DNA of 64,000 nucleotides, taken from Casuarius casuarius (taxonomy: Eukaryota; Chordata; Aves; Casuariiformes; Casuariidae). Under the pieces are notes generated by a model. It did no database searches. It was not told the DNA's origin and saw only the letters and a list, made by a program, of their open reading frames with translations. The DNA lies in the NCBI GenBank assembly GCA_003342895.1, contig PTFA01000313.1:1-64000 (forward strand). Reading direction: 5' to 3'. This document shows positions 10,609-25,577 of the stretch, in pieces. Numbering within the stretch: position 1 is the stretch's first letter; the number at the start of each line of letters is the position of its first letter. A program made the position numbers and the translations under genes.

Positions 10609-11661
10609 TCACGCCGCCGTCACGCAACGCCTTCCTAACGCAGCGCAAGAGCTAGACACAGGCTTTTCCTGCAAGGGTGCTGACGTCCTTCGGCAGAGGC
10701 ACGGGGCCGGCAGCGGCGTCCGGCTGGCCCGGGGGACGGCCGTGCGGGTACCGAGGGATGCTCTGCGCGCTGGCGTGCCCCGGCTCCGCTTCCGCGCGGG
10801 TGCTGCAGGGACGTGGGGGACGGCCGCCGTGGCCCACGGCGCGTTGCTCTCCACGATGAGGCGGATGAGGTCGGCCCCCGGGAAGTCCATGACGACGACC
10901 CCCCAGCGCACGGCCTGCCCCGAGCGGCGCTGCAGGTGCCGGCGGCAGCGGGGGTTCACAAACCGGGCCACCTCGGCGGGGCAGGTGAAGAGCCCGTTGC
11001 CGGAGCAGAAGGTGAGGTGCAGGGTGGCCGGGTCGCCACCGGCCACCGTCTCCAGGTGCTGCTGCACCTGGGCCCACTTGCGCTGCAGCGAGAGCACGTT
11101 CCAGGCGTCGCTGACACGCAGCCGCTGGTAGGGGATGCCCAGCACCTGCCACCGCAGCTCCTCCAGCACCACGATCTTGCCCCTCGCCTGGCCCAGCGTG
11201 GGCACCTCCTCCCGGCACCACACGCGGCCTCCTCCCTCCTCGGCCAGGCAGCGCCGGAGGCGGGCGGCGAAGCCGGGCCGGGCGAAGAGGGGCAGCTCCT
11301 CCTTGATGCGCATGAGCACGGCCTCGCGGGGGTGCGCGCGGAGGAAGCGCAGCGTGCGGCGCAGCACGCCCCCCAGGCTGGCCCGCTGGAAGGCGCAGAG
11401 GTGGTACACGAGCAGCTCGCCCCGCTCCAGCTTGCACCGCACGTCCAGGAAGCGCACGCCGGCCGCCAGCTGCGCCTCCAGCCCCCAGCTCTGGCACCGC
11501 AGGCGCCGGCCGCCGAACAGGCTCAGGGAGTCGTGGGTGCCGGGCACGGAGAGGCAGGAGAGGGGCAGGGCGTCAGGCAGTGCCGACATCCAGTCGGGGC
11601 GGTGAGCGGCGGGCTGGGGAGTGCAGTCGAATGCCGCGCTCTGCCCGCACGCCGCCTCCAT
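10609..11661 (-). CDS. PI-PLC X-domain protein, bacterial-type, intronless
   Basis: A single uninterrupted frame of 350 codons starts at an ATG in a good context (GTGCCATGG, 11661-11659). Residues about 35-275 form a phosphatidylinositol-specific phospholipase C X domain. VPGTHDS at 39-45 holds the first catalytic His (H43) and its partner Asp (D44). FLDVR at 71-75 supplies the Arg equivalent to R69 of Bacillus PI-PLC. LLVYH ending at H87 gives the second catalytic His. VLMRIKEE and VVVMDFPGADLI match later conserved strands. There is no EF hand, PH, C2 or Y domain, so this is not a classical PLC isozyme, and it resembles the stand-alone 1-phosphatidylinositol phosphodiesterase-like family more than human PLCXD1-3. 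The last ~70 residues are Ala/Arg/Pro-rich and not conserved-looking. No signal peptide was seen. The expected activity is cleavage of PI to diacylglycerol and inositol (cyclic) phosphate, inferred from the motifs. Confidence 0.82.
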   Translation of the reverse strand: MEAACGQSAAFDCTPQPAAHRPDWMSALPDALPLSCLSVPGTHDSLSLFGGRRLRCQSWGLEAQLAAGVRFLDVRCKLERGELLVYHLCAFQRASLGGVLRRTLRFLRAHPREAVLMRIKEELPLFARPGFAARLRRCLAEEGGGRVWCREEVPTLGQARGKIVVLEELRWQVLGIPYQRLRVSDAWNVLSLQRKWAQVQQHLETVAGGDPATLHLTFCSGNGLFTCPAEVARFVNPRCRRHLQRRSGQAVRWGVVVMDFPGADLIRLIVESNAPWATAAVPHVPAAPARKRSRGTPARRASLGTRTAVPRASRTPLPAPCLCRRTSAPLQEKPVSSSCAALGRRCVTAA

Positions 11662-12560
11662 GGCACGGTTGGGAGCAGAGCCGGTGCCCCGCGTGCTGTG
11701 CCGGCCCGGCCCGGCTCTGCTGCGGGGAGAAACAGCACCGTGAGCCCCGCGAGCCCTGCGTCCCTCTGAGCATCACCCCCCCACGCAGCCTCCCCTGCCC
11801 CACAAATGCCCCCCCACCAAAACGCTCCAGTTCCCGTCTCCCCGCATCCATCCCCCAGAGTCCCCCGGGGAGCCCCATCTTCCCACCGCTGCTTCCCACC
11901 TGGATCTGCGTGCAGCGGCGGGGTCCAGCGTGCCGGGTGGGAAGCGTAGCCTGTGGGTGCAGGCTGCACACTGGCAGCCGCAGCGGGATGCTGGCCATTA
12001 ACTGGGCGGCCGTCATGGGGCACGTCACACCTCGCGTGCGGGGCACGTGCACCGGGAATCCACCTGTCATCCTTGGCAAAGGAAAGCGCTCGGCTGACAA
12101 GCCGGGCTGGAAAACTGCCTGGCGGATGCAGCCTTTCGGGCCGCTCCACCTCCCTCCCCAGGAATCAGGACAAACTGGATCCAGCGCCCGGCTCCCCGGG
12201 ACTCCTTCGCCAACGCGCTCGCTCCAGAGCCGCGGCTGTGGCCAGCTCCCGCTCCGGGGCTGCCGCCTGCAGAGCTGCCGGGAGCACGGCGCCAGGGCAG
12301 GGACAGGCAGGTGGGCCGGGGGAGCGGGGATGGTGGCACATGGGGCCACCTGCCGAGGCCTCCTGAGGACGCCTCCCGGCACAGACCCTGCAGGAAGCGG
12401 CTCCTGCACCGTGGCCTTTGGTCGTAGGGTGCCACGTTCATCTGATGGCTGCTTGATGCCAAAGTCACCGCAAGGCTCTTCCTGTTTGGGAGGGCACAGC
12501 TGGCTCATGCCACCCAGCGGCTGTCCCAGGTGAGGTAAGAGCCCTGAAGCCACGGCCAGG
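11662..12560 (-). promoter_or_regulatory. CpG-rich upstream region of the PI-PLC-like gene
   Basis: GC-rich, CpG-rich DNA continues upstream of the start codon for about 900 bp on the minus strand and then drops near 12560. This is consistent with a CpG-island promoter that merges with the GC-rich coding sequence. No TATA box was seen. Open frames that extend through it in several frames are not supported as coding. Confidence 0.4.
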
Positions 12561-12744
12561 CCAGAGTCAGAGCCCGTGCAGCTGACTCACATCCTACGCA
12601 GGGGCTCAGCCACTGCTGTCCCTCCTCCCTCTTTGCCACCCCATTCAGCATCTTTGTCATGGACCTCTCTAACTATCCCTGATGCCAAGTGGAAGAACAA
12701 GAGGGAAGGAAAGTAATGCGCATCTGTCCAGGTGTCCACATGTG

Positions 12745-13235
12745 CTTACAGCATTGCAGAACTGAGGAGGTCAGGAGGGACCTCTGGAGATCACCTGGTC
12801 CAACCCCCCAGCTCCAGCAGGGCCACCTAGAGCAGTTTACCCAGGACCGTGTCCAGTCGAGTTTGAGTATCTCTAAGGATGGAGATGCCCCTACCTCTCT
12901 GGGCAACCTGTTCCTGTGTTTGACCATATTTGCAGCAAAAAAAAGCTTTTTCCTATGTTTAAGTAGAATTTCCTGTATTTCAACTTGTGCCCACTGCATC
13001 TTGCGTGTCACTGGATACCACTGAGAAGAGTCTCATATGGGAGATGCTCCAACCTCTAACTCATCTTCACGGCCCTTCGCTGGACTCACTCCAGTATGTC
13101 CACATCTCTCTTGTACGGGGGAGCCCAGCGCTGGCCCCAGCTGTGGCCTCCCCAGCGCCGAGCAGAAGGGAAGGATCCCCTCCCTCGCCCCCCTGGCAAC
13201 GCTCTGCCTCATGCAGCCCATCCCACCAAAATACA
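12745..13235 (-). mobile_element. CR1 LINE, 3' fragment
   Basis: The plus strand reads as the reverse complement of an avian CR1 non-LTR retrotransposon 3' end. Successive landmarks are GGGACCTCTGGAGATCACCT, GGTCCAACCCCC, CAGGACCGTGTCCAGTCGAG, TCTCTGGGCAACCTGTTC, CTTCACGGCCC and GATCCCCTCCCTCG, in the expected order. The element is 5'-truncated and diverged, so it is long dead. The boundaries are approximate. Confidence 0.85.
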
Positions 13236-13597
13236 CATGCGTCCGCATGCCAGCACACATCCTTCCGCGGGAAAGTTTTGCTCCATGTGGGAAATGGTGC
13301 TGTTTAAGCATTTTATCTGTCAACACAAAAGTTCCTGGCTGGACTGAAATAATTCCCAGTCTTTGGTAGATCGTCATAATCACAGGCCCTTCTGGGGATC
13401 AAAGGAAACCTGCTGCCAGAGATGCACCAAAATGCGCGCCGAGTGGGAAGCAGATTTCCTTCCATGGGGTGTTTTCCAGACGGACTACAAATTGCAAAAA
13501 CATCAAAACACTGCCCTAAGTTGACACGCTGTGACCATTACCTGCTTCTTACACAGCGACATTAAAACCCGGCGTTTTAACAGGGAAGGCGGGGGGG
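13236..13597. other. Intergenic or 5' HTATIP2-like flank, nothing recognised
   Basis: The last sequenced bases before the gap contain no recognised exon. They end in a G run (13591-13597), which suggests the gap arose from GC-rich repetitive DNA. Confidence 0.5.
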
Positions 13598-14378
13598 NNN
13601 NNNNNNNNNNNNNNNNNNNNNNNNNNNNNNNNNNNNNNNNNNNNNNNNNNNNNNNNNNNNNNNNNNNNNNNNNNNNNNNNNNNNNNNNNNNNNNNNNNNN
13701 NNNNNNNNNNNNNNNNNNNNNNNNNNNNNNNNNNNNNNNNNNNNNNNNNNNNNNNNNNNNNNNNNNNNNNNNNNNNNNNNNNNNNNNNNNNNNNNNNNNN
13801 NNNNNNNNNNNNNNNNNNNNNNNNNNNNNNNNNNNNNNNNNNNNNNNNNNNNNNNNNNNNNNNNNNNNNNNNNNNNNNNNNNNNNNNNNNNNNNNNNNNN
13901 NNNNNNNNNNNNNNNNNNNNNNNNNNNNNNNNNNNNNNNNNNNNNNNNNNNNNNNNNNNNNNNNNNNNNNNNNNNNNNNNNNNNNNNNNNNNNNNNNNNN
14001 NNNNNNNNNNNNNNNNNNNNNNNNNNNNNNNNNNNNNNNNNNNNNNNNNNNNNNNNNNNNNNNNNNNNNNNNNNNNNNNNNNNNNNNNNNNNNNNNNNNN
14101 NNNNNNNNNNNNNNNNNNNNNNNNNNNNNNNNNNNNNNNNNNNNNNNNNNNNNNNNNNNNNNNNNNNNNNNNNNNNNNNNNNNNNNNNNNNNNNNNNNNN
14201 NNNNNNNNNNNNNNNNNNNNNNNNNNNNNNNNNNNNNNNNNNNNNNNNNNNNNNNNNNNNNNNNNNNNNNNNNNNNNNNNNNNNNNNNNNNNNNNNNNNN
14301 NNNNNNNNNNNNNNNNNNNNNNNNNNNNNNNNNNNNNNNNNNNNNNNNNNNNNNNNNNNNNNNNNNNNNNNNNNNNNN
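13598..14378. other. Assembly gap (781 N)
   Basis: A run of N flanked by poly(G) on the left and by a GC-rich minisatellite on the right. Reading frames crossing it are artefacts. The first exon or exons of the HTATIP2-like gene probably lie here. Confidence 0.99.
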
Positions 14379-17777
<3,399 letters not shown>

Positions 17778-18046
17778 AAGGGAAGGGCCAGAGAGCATGA
17801 TTCACCTTTCAGGTGCTCTTCTGGACCAAGGACGGATGCAGGCATGGGATAGTGGTGGGGCATTGCATGGCTAAGGTGAAGGTAGGGGTGCATTTCTTTG
17901 CTTGGCAGTTAATTCTCTTAAGTGATCTAGAAATGCAGGTGCTGGCTGGTGGGTGAAGAAAATGCATTGCATGCTTCCGGGATCTGGCATGTGAATCCAG
18001 GTAAAAATTGGGTGTAATTGAGGTAATTTCTTCAATTCAGCCCTCA

Positions 18047-18052
18047 AATAAA
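18047..18052 (+). terminator. HTATIP2: Poly(A) signal of the HTATIP2-like gene
   Basis: AATAAA 270 bp downstream of the stop codon, followed within 25 bp by a GT-rich stretch (TGTGACTGGTCTCTTTGTG). This is a good match to a cleavage and polyadenylation site. Confidence 0.7.
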
Positions 18053-19820
18053 ATCCTGTGACTGGTCTCTTTGTGCCAATTTTCTGTTGAAATTGCCTCC
18101 ATCACCTGCACACTGCTGACTGTTCACAGACTGTGTCTTGTGTCACTTCAAGGATTTGATGGGGCAAGTAGCTGGGGTTTGTGTCCATACCATGGAACAC
18201 CACAGGGAAACAGTGAGCAGCTGCCTGCCCTGAGACTGCACCCTGCAAGGCATATGGTGGCACTAGTACCGTTTGGTTATTGGAGCTCTTGGAAGCTCAG
18301 AGGCAGTAGCTGAGCATGCCTGGGGCCCTGGGGCAGTGGCTGTGCTGTAAGTAGGTCCCTGCAGACACCCTGCATGCGTATCTGAGCTCACTCCTTTGCT
18401 CTGGGCGCTGAGGGACTGCTCCAGGAACACCGCTGATGAGATCAGAACTGTTTCTTCAGGAGCTGTTATTTCCCAGGAGTGTAAACTTACGTGAATACTT
18501 GCGTTGGCTTGAAAACTTCTGGCACTGCAGGTTCGGCTGGACTTTCCTTATAGCCTCAGTGAACTGGAGTTCAGCCCCGTTACCAAGGACACTCACCATG
18601 TCCAAGAGGTGAGGCCAGCAGTGCGCATGGCCGAGGGCAGGGCTTGCCTCACCCACCCCACCGGTTGCTAAATGCTCCCATTCGCTTTCTTGGCAGAGCT
18701 GATCATCATGCCCATTGCACCCCAGCAAGATGAGGAAGCTCTTGTGATGTGTTCAGGTCCCCTAGAATCAGGCAGGTCCAGATAGTGCTGGGCTTCTTGC
18801 CAGCAGGATCCTCTGGGAAATACCAGGCTGCTGTGCCTTTGAAATACGTGGGGTTTGGTGTGTTCAGCACCTATGTTAGGAGGAACCAGTGGATTTCCCC
18901 AAGGCAAAGAACTGCTGCTGCACAGAGGTATTGGCACTGTAGTCAGAGCAGCAGACTTCTGCCTTCCCAGCCTGGTACTTCTGGACTGCACTGCCATGGT
19001 GCAGGAAGGGGAGCAGGTCCCTGCTCCTGGCACCGATGGCTTGGCTCTGCTGTGCTGTGACCCTGCATGGACCAGCTGCTCGAGGGAAGGGTGATTTCAG
19101 CAGCCCTGCCCTCTGTGGCAAAGGCTGGGGAAGGCTGGGCTTTGAGGTGAACCAGCCCGGGGAACTGGGGCTGCTCAGGACACTCTCCTGCCTCGCACGA
19201 AGCAGGAGCTAAGAGCAGCGCCTCGTCCCAGCCGCTACCCCCCACCGCCTCGGCCGTTCTCAGGCCTTCTGCTCAGGGTCAAGGAACTTGGCGACTCCAC
19301 AGCTGAGCCGCAGCAGGACTGGGGGACTTACGTGACTCCCGAATTCCCAGTTGGCCGAAGTCCCAGTGCTCCGGGTAATGCTGCTTTCCAGGGTTTTCTC
19401 CTCTTTGACCTCACCCGTGGCTCCAGTGTCAGTGACTTGGACGTGGTGAGCCGAGGGGAACCTGGATCCCTGGTCTCCTCGAGTCTACACAGGCACTTTA
19501 AACACCAGGCTGGTACCTCAGGCTTGGTGGGAGGAAGGTTGTGGGGTGGGGCAGCCCCACACTGTGCACAGGGAGTGAAGGGGGGTTGTTTGAGGAAAAC
19601 CACGTACCTGAGCAACTCCTGAGCCAAACACAGGGCTTAGTTCACAAGGTCACAGATGAAGGGCCACTGAGCAGTAATTACTGATCAGACTGTCCTAGTG
19701 AGAACAAAAGCGGTACCTTAGAATAATGTTTAATTACAAAAGAGAAAGGAGGTAGGTTAGTCAAATGTACTTCAAAGAAGCATCTGAAGGGTATTCAGGC
19801 TTGTATGCAGCATGAAGGCT
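18053..19820. other. Intergenic, no gene seen
   Basis: Unique-looking sequence downstream of the HTATIP2-like gene. Open frames here are short, overlap on opposite strands and match no family I know. Confidence 0.5.
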
Positions 19821-19829
19821 GTTTAAATA

Positions 19830-20745
19830 TACAGTATGAGATTACATAGGAGTAAATGCACACCAGTGCTCAAAGAGATTCTAAAAAAATAACATGCTTA
19901 AACAGGAGAGTAGACACAAACACTTGAAATGACAAGACCTTAAAAGAAGTGGAAACTGCATACAGACAGGAGAATAAAAAAAGAACACAAGCTGTGGAAA
20001 GTCACACGTACAAGGCAGGCCACAAAAGATTTGAGGAAAGCATCCTAAAGGCATAAAAAATTAATCATGACTACGTGAGAAGCAGAAAGCTTTCCAGAGC
20101 GCCACATGGGACAGGGAATGATCAGGTTACGGGAGTATGAAAGAGCCATTGCAGAAAAGATAAATGAATTATTTGTATTAGCCTTTGCTGTGAAGGAGCT
20201 CACAGGAGCATCGTTCCTTAGAGGGCATGCGTTTGCAGGACTGCCTCAAAGCATCAGGAGGAAAGATTTTAACTACATTTTTAGAACACATAGTAAAAAA
20301 CCTGCTAATCTTGGATAAACTGCCAAATACTCACTTGGGCAAGTTACATTGGTCCTTCTACCAGAGACTAGATGTTATTAATAAGATGCTAATTTTTAAA
20401 AAGTTCCAGTGGGAACCAGGAAACAGCAAATCAGTAAGCCCAAGTTCTATAAAAGGCAAGTTGTTAGACCCGCTAATAAAGTCTTGAAATAACAGAGACA
20501 GGGATAAATATGGTGTAATGGGAGATTCCACGTGGCTTCGGAGGGGGAAGTCCCGAGTCGCAAACCTATGGAGCTCTTTGAGGAAATGGTCCCTGTGTAC
20601 ATAAGACGATCTGGTCCACAGAGTGCACTTGGATTTCCAAAAAGGCCTCCCAAAAGGGCTCTTAAAGAAATTAAGCTGTCGTGGGAAGAAAAGGGAAGGT
20701 CTTCTTTTTGGAAATATTTTCTTAGCACTCCAAAGCCTTGAAACA
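19830..20745 (+). mobile_element. Ancient CR1/L3-type LINE relic, reverse-transcriptase region
   Basis: From about 20106 the sequence reads with interruptions like the region just before and into the reverse transcriptase of CR1/L3-type LINEs. GAAAAGATAAATGAATTATT encodes EKINELF, the linker ahead of the RT. GAGCTCTTTGAGGAAATGGT and GTGCACTTGGATTTCCAAAA encode degenerate FF(D/E) and HLDFQKG, close to the canonical YLDFQKAFD. GGGCTCTTAAAGAAATTAAG encodes LLKKL. Stops and indels interrupt all frames. The relic is old and inactive, and the boundaries are uncertain, especially on the left. Confidence 0.65.
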
Positions 20746-22840
20746 TGCAAAACAAACATTTATTGCTAGACAGAGGTCTGTGGAAAATGCGAGCTATTTC
20801 TATGCAACTCTTGTTTCTGTTCAATGGTGTAAGACTTTATTTCATATAAGTCTTTTCTGAAATACATCATTACAATTCTTTATATAATAACGGCACACAG
20901 ATAGGAAGGACTAGATCTAAATCAGGGAACTAAACAGGGGCAGGCACAAACACGGTCCCACCTTGGTTGGCACTGGGAAGTTTTTGGCATGCCCTGGACA
21001 GCACCTGGCATGGTTTGGAGGTCGACACTGGCCAGACACCACTGCCGAGGCAGGCTGGGGAGTGCCACTTGGGTGAAAGATGGCCCAGGTCAGCCAGAAC
21101 CATCCCCAGCCCATTTTACTTACTCACTTTAGATGTAGCTCATGACGCTTCGGTGATGGCTATTGAAGAGGATCCTGGAGACGATGGCTCTTAGATGAAG
21201 GATTTGGGCCAGCAGAGAGGCCAGGGTGCAGCCCGGTAGGAGGGCACTGAGGAGGGACAAGGCATGCTGGAGTTTTCCTGTTCTTGGTATCTTCATAGCT
21301 GTAGGAGCCTGCTTGAGGCAGAGGCTGCCCAGACCTGCCGGACACGTCATGCCTTGGCACTGCGCACCAGGGAGCAGCTCTCCAGCTCACCTGCCATTTC
21401 CTCCTTGGGGACCACCAGACCCTTGTCCTGTGTTGGCACTTCAGTCCCAGGACATGGAGCTGTTGCAGTCCACTTTTATAAACACTCAGGTGGAAGCAAC
21501 CCTTGCCTGCAAACACCCCAGCATGACTGCCTTGCCTGAAACTCACTGAATTTTGTGCATAAATGGGCAGCTGCTGCCAGCCCATAGCACAGGTTCCTTA
21601 TGAGCTAGTTGTGTGGAATTTCATAGCTCTTAATTTGGACCTCTATTTCCTGTGTTGTAGCACAATCCAGTTTGTACACTTATTAAAACACCCACTCTAG
21701 AGCTGTGGAAGAGATTATAGAGCATTTGCACATTTAACCATGGCAGAAGCACAAGTCCAGGGAATTTCCCCCCACTGGGTCTCAAAAAGATGAAGACAAC
21801 GGGGAAGGCTAGGTCTTTGTGCTCAGACTTCGAGGAATGCTCCTAAATCCTCCATGGGATCACCCAGGGCAAAACTCCAGGTATCCTTAAGCAGAAGGGG
21901 TCTGCAGAGCTGGCAACATGCCCCCAAGCGCAAGGCTCGGGCCCCTGGTGCCTGGGAGAGGTTCTCTGCTTTCCAGGGCACTTGGCCTTTGGTCCAGGCT
22001 GTGGTTGGAACGAGGAGCACGTAAGGTTGCTCGTTGTCTGCTGGACAGCATTCATACAAACTGCCTGATCCCACAGACCGGAGCTCCCCCGGGATTTTTG
22101 ATGCTGACTTTATTATTGAAGATTAACAAGGAAAAAAATAACTGTCTTCTCAATGGCTCTTCAGCAAAGCACAAGGCCACTGGGGTTTCCCATGCGGCTC
22201 TCACGACTGCTGCCTTTCCCATCCAGGGAGCTGTGAGAACAGCCAGCACCTCCCACCCGCTCCACATTACCACCATGCCAGCAGTGGTCCCCACCCACTC
22301 AGAGCCCAGGGCACGCTCAGCCGGGTGGCAAAAACAACTGCAGACACCACCTTGGCTTACAAGAGTCTTTCAAAGCAACAGAGCTGAACCAGCAGGCACC
22401 AAGCTGGAACTCAGGCTGCCTGGGTGACATCCATAGCAAGTAAGCAGTCTGGACCACTGTCCAGCCCCAAGGGCAGGTAGCACAGCTGAGCACCCTGCAC
22501 AGTTTGCATGTCTGAGCTCCCTCTAGGGAGGATGGCTGCTCCCCAATTCCCAGGGCATGCTAGCAAAGAGCCTTCCCCCCACCAGCCTCTCCTTAAAAAG
22601 ATCAAAACAATACTGGCCTGCAAGGGAGTAAGCTTTGACAAAGGCCATTTGTGCATCTTGTCCTCTGCAATTTTAAGGTATTCTCTTTTCACTGATTTCC
22701 TTTACAAACCAGCAAAAAGTTAAACCAGGCTCTTCAGAGAGGCATAGATAACTGCTTCTAGTTTTTAGAAGATTTCTGCTCTTCACACACTTCATTCACA
22801 CACTGAAAGGCAAATGGCTCACCAACTGTTCATGGCCCAT
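20746..22840. other. Intergenic, no gene seen
   Basis: Mixed unique sequence between the LINE relic and the dispersed repeat copy. No exon with family resemblance was found on either strand. Confidence 0.5.
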
Positions 22841-23100
22841 CAACAGCCCTGAGCACAGTGAGCAATGGACCAGGGAGCCCCTGTGGGAGCAGCCAGAGCA
22901 GGGCTGGAGACAGAGCTGCAGTGAGGGTCCAGGGTCCCTCCAGGAGACAGACAGGCACACATACAACACCTACAACACAGCCCAAAGGAGGAGCAGGCCC
23001 TCAAACCCGAGCTTAAATGGAGCCCCCAGGGTCCCAGGTGGGGCTGGTCAGGACAATTAAGGCCTGTTAGTGCCTTTGGGGCCCAGGAAACCAGGCTGAG
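22840..23100. repeat. Dispersed repeat, copy 1
   Basis: Shares ordered blocks with 63880-64000: GGGCTGGAGACA, CCTACAA(C)A(C)..CAGC, AGG..GAGCAGG or its variant, and GAGCTTAAATGGAGC followed by a CCTGGG-like stretch. The shared order indicates a common interspersed element rather than chance. No terminal repeats or coding potential were identified, so the family is not named. Confidence 0.5.
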
Positions 23101-25470
23101 AGCAAGGTCTCCTATTCCCAGCTCTGCCTCTGGCTTGTGGATGTTAGAAAAGGCACTTAGCAAGTCCTGCTGTGCAATAGGAGCAGATCTGCAGTGCAAA
23201 GCAGTTGGTGCAGAAGACCTAACGCTTCGTGGGCTTTGCCTTATGCTGGCTCTTGCAGACAGGGCAATAAGCCATGTCCCAGATGAGCCTGCTCAGACCC
23301 AGCCTGCATCCCTCAGAAACCTCTACCTCTCTCCTGGGGTCTGGCTGCCCTGAGCCGGTGTGGGTCTGGGACTGCCCAGCTTTGTACAAGCCGGTCAAGG
23401 CTTGAGTTAGCAGTGTTAGGGCTCATGGTCTGTTCTCCAGGGCGCTTACCTGTGGACTGGTGGCATGAAGGAAGTGGGTGACTCCCAGAGAACAGGGTCC
23501 CAACGTGGCATGAGAGCCCCTGACCATGTTCCTGCGCCCATCGCTCTCCCGGGCTGGAGGCAGTGATAGGGTCAGCTCCAAGAGATGCCATTCCCTGGTC
23601 CTGCCATGCCAGCACAATCTAGCACATACCAATAATGTGTCATTAGGGAAGAGATCTGGCACTGGCACGCCGGGACAAGCAGAGACCTCACTCTCCCCAT
23701 GGTACTGCTTGCCAGGGCACCTCGGTCCCCTTGGGGGCCCTTTGCCTACCCCCTCCACCCCGCACGAGGAAATGTGGTGACACAGCAAAGCGCAGCACGG
23801 CTGAGTGTGCCGGCGGCAGCATGCAGGGACGGCGGCAGAGCCCTCAGGTAGCCGCAGCGGGGCACGGTCCGGTCCATACGAGGGCTTGCAGCGTGCCCGG
23901 CACTGGGCTGGCCCTGCAGCAGAGGACAGGCTGTCACAGCCAGGCATGGAGCCAGGAAGAAAGTGTCCAGAATAACTCACTTTACCCTCTCTAATTCGAT
24001 CACAGTGTTAGGAACTACTGTGCTCCAGCTGTTGGCTCTAAGTAGCTGGTTAGTGGCTCGGGATGAAATTTAGACTGATCTTGAAGACAAGAACCTGCTT
24101 GACACATACGCGGCATCAGTCTCATTCAGAGACAATCCCTTGCTAATTTGGGGTCAGGGCCTGACTTATTCCCTGGCTATGAAGCCTGCAACTGTGAGCT
24201 AATCATTTCCACTGCCACAGTTTGGTGGGTGCACGCGCTGCCCTGCAGGCATGTCCCTGCTCTCAGCTATCAGCACCATCGCTCCTGCACCTCCCACTCT
24301 GCCACCAGATTGACCTTTCCCGGCCCGAACGCTGGGCGAGATGTCTGGAGCAGATATCGGGGGACCCTTCACGCGAGTTCAGCTAATACATAACCCTGGG
24401 CTAAAGCTGAAGCAGGGGCACAGCCTGCTGCCAGACAAGCAATTGCAAGCTAGTGTGCCTGCCCTGGGGCTGGCGTGGTTGGTGCTGCATGATGAAGTCC
24501 ATCTGCAGCCCCTGTGTGCTGCCAGGATGCCCCGGTGGGGCCGTCGCATATTCAGTTTTGCACATTCTCACAGTCCCCTTAAAATGCCCCAGAATAAGTT
24601 TTACACAGATCCCAGATGCTCTTTCCCCTGCATAGCGAGTCCTGGAGGTGATCCCCGCTTTGGGCATTTCAGGGAGAGGGTTTCCCCACCAGCTCCTCTG
24701 GTGGGTTTCAGCCCGAGGCCAATGGGCTAAACCTAGGTGAGCGAGGGGCTGTGACCTGGTGGGCCTCCCCACGAGAGCTAGCCAGCGACAGGAAACGGTG
24801 CTGGGGGCACAGCTGAGATCGGAGGGTCGGCCCCGAGCAGGGACCAACCCCACTTCCCAGGTAGCGCCGGGATCTGGTACCTGTTTACATCCACGCGGGA
24901 GGGAAAAATATCAGAGTTTCCCACGTAGCAAAATTCTGGAGAGGAATCATCTTTGGCCTTAGCTGAGTGTTACCATCAGATGAAACTGAAACATTTGCTA
25001 TGATTAAGAGATTTAATTTTTTTTGACTTACATAAAAACGAATTTGTTCTGGAACAAAAGTTACCTGTTATCCACCAGCTGATAATGACTGTTGAAACTG
25101 TGTGTATTTTTACATTAGCTACAGCTCTAAAATCAAAGGAATGACCTTCTCCTAAGCACTTCGATTTTGATGAAAGTGGCATTTTTGTTGAAAGAAACTC
25201 ACACGAATAAACATTTCTACCTGAATCTTCTAAATGCTGCTTTGGAGCCTGGTATGTCAGAAGGAGGAAACCTCATGGGCTCCCTGAAGCTTCCCAAACT
25301 GCAGCTTGGCCATTCCAGTTTGATTACCTGATCTCGCCCCAGGAAAAAACATTTTCCGCCCGTGTGAGTTTGGAGAGGACAAAACAAAAGCCAGAGGCCG
25401 CGTTCTCCGGGGCCAGCTGCTGTGGGACGGCACTTCTTACGGGGCTGGCTGGGCTCCAGCTCCCGGCCGC
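23101..25470. other. RGS5 upstream intergenic region
   Basis: About 2.4 kb between the dispersed repeat and the RGS5 TATA box. No gene was recognised. It becomes AT-rich around 24950-25200 and then GC-rich from 25370 into the promoter. Confidence 0.5.
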
Positions 25471-25477
25471 TATATAT
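25471..25477 (+). promoter_or_regulatory. RGS5: RGS5 TATA box
   Basis: TATATAT in a GC-rich setting (GCCGCTATATATGCGGG), about 100 bp before the RGS5 start codon at 25578. Initiation would be expected near 25500, leaving a 5' UTR of about 75 nt. No CArG box of consensus form was seen beside it. Confidence 0.6.
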
Positions 25478-25577
25478 GCGGGAGAAGGGGGAGCTGGGCT
25501 GCAGGCAGAGCCGGAGACGCCTGGTTTAGCAACCTCTCGCGCTTTTCTCAGAGCCGGAGGAATCGCAGCACGCCAAG

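Noticed and set aside
10813..11769. Plus-strand open frame opposite the PI-PLC-like gene
   Set aside because: It is the complement of a GC-rich coding sequence; the minus-strand frame has the conserved X-domain motifs.
20106..20318. Short plus-strand frame containing EKINELF
   Set aside because: It belongs to the LINE relic, which is interrupted by stops on both sides.
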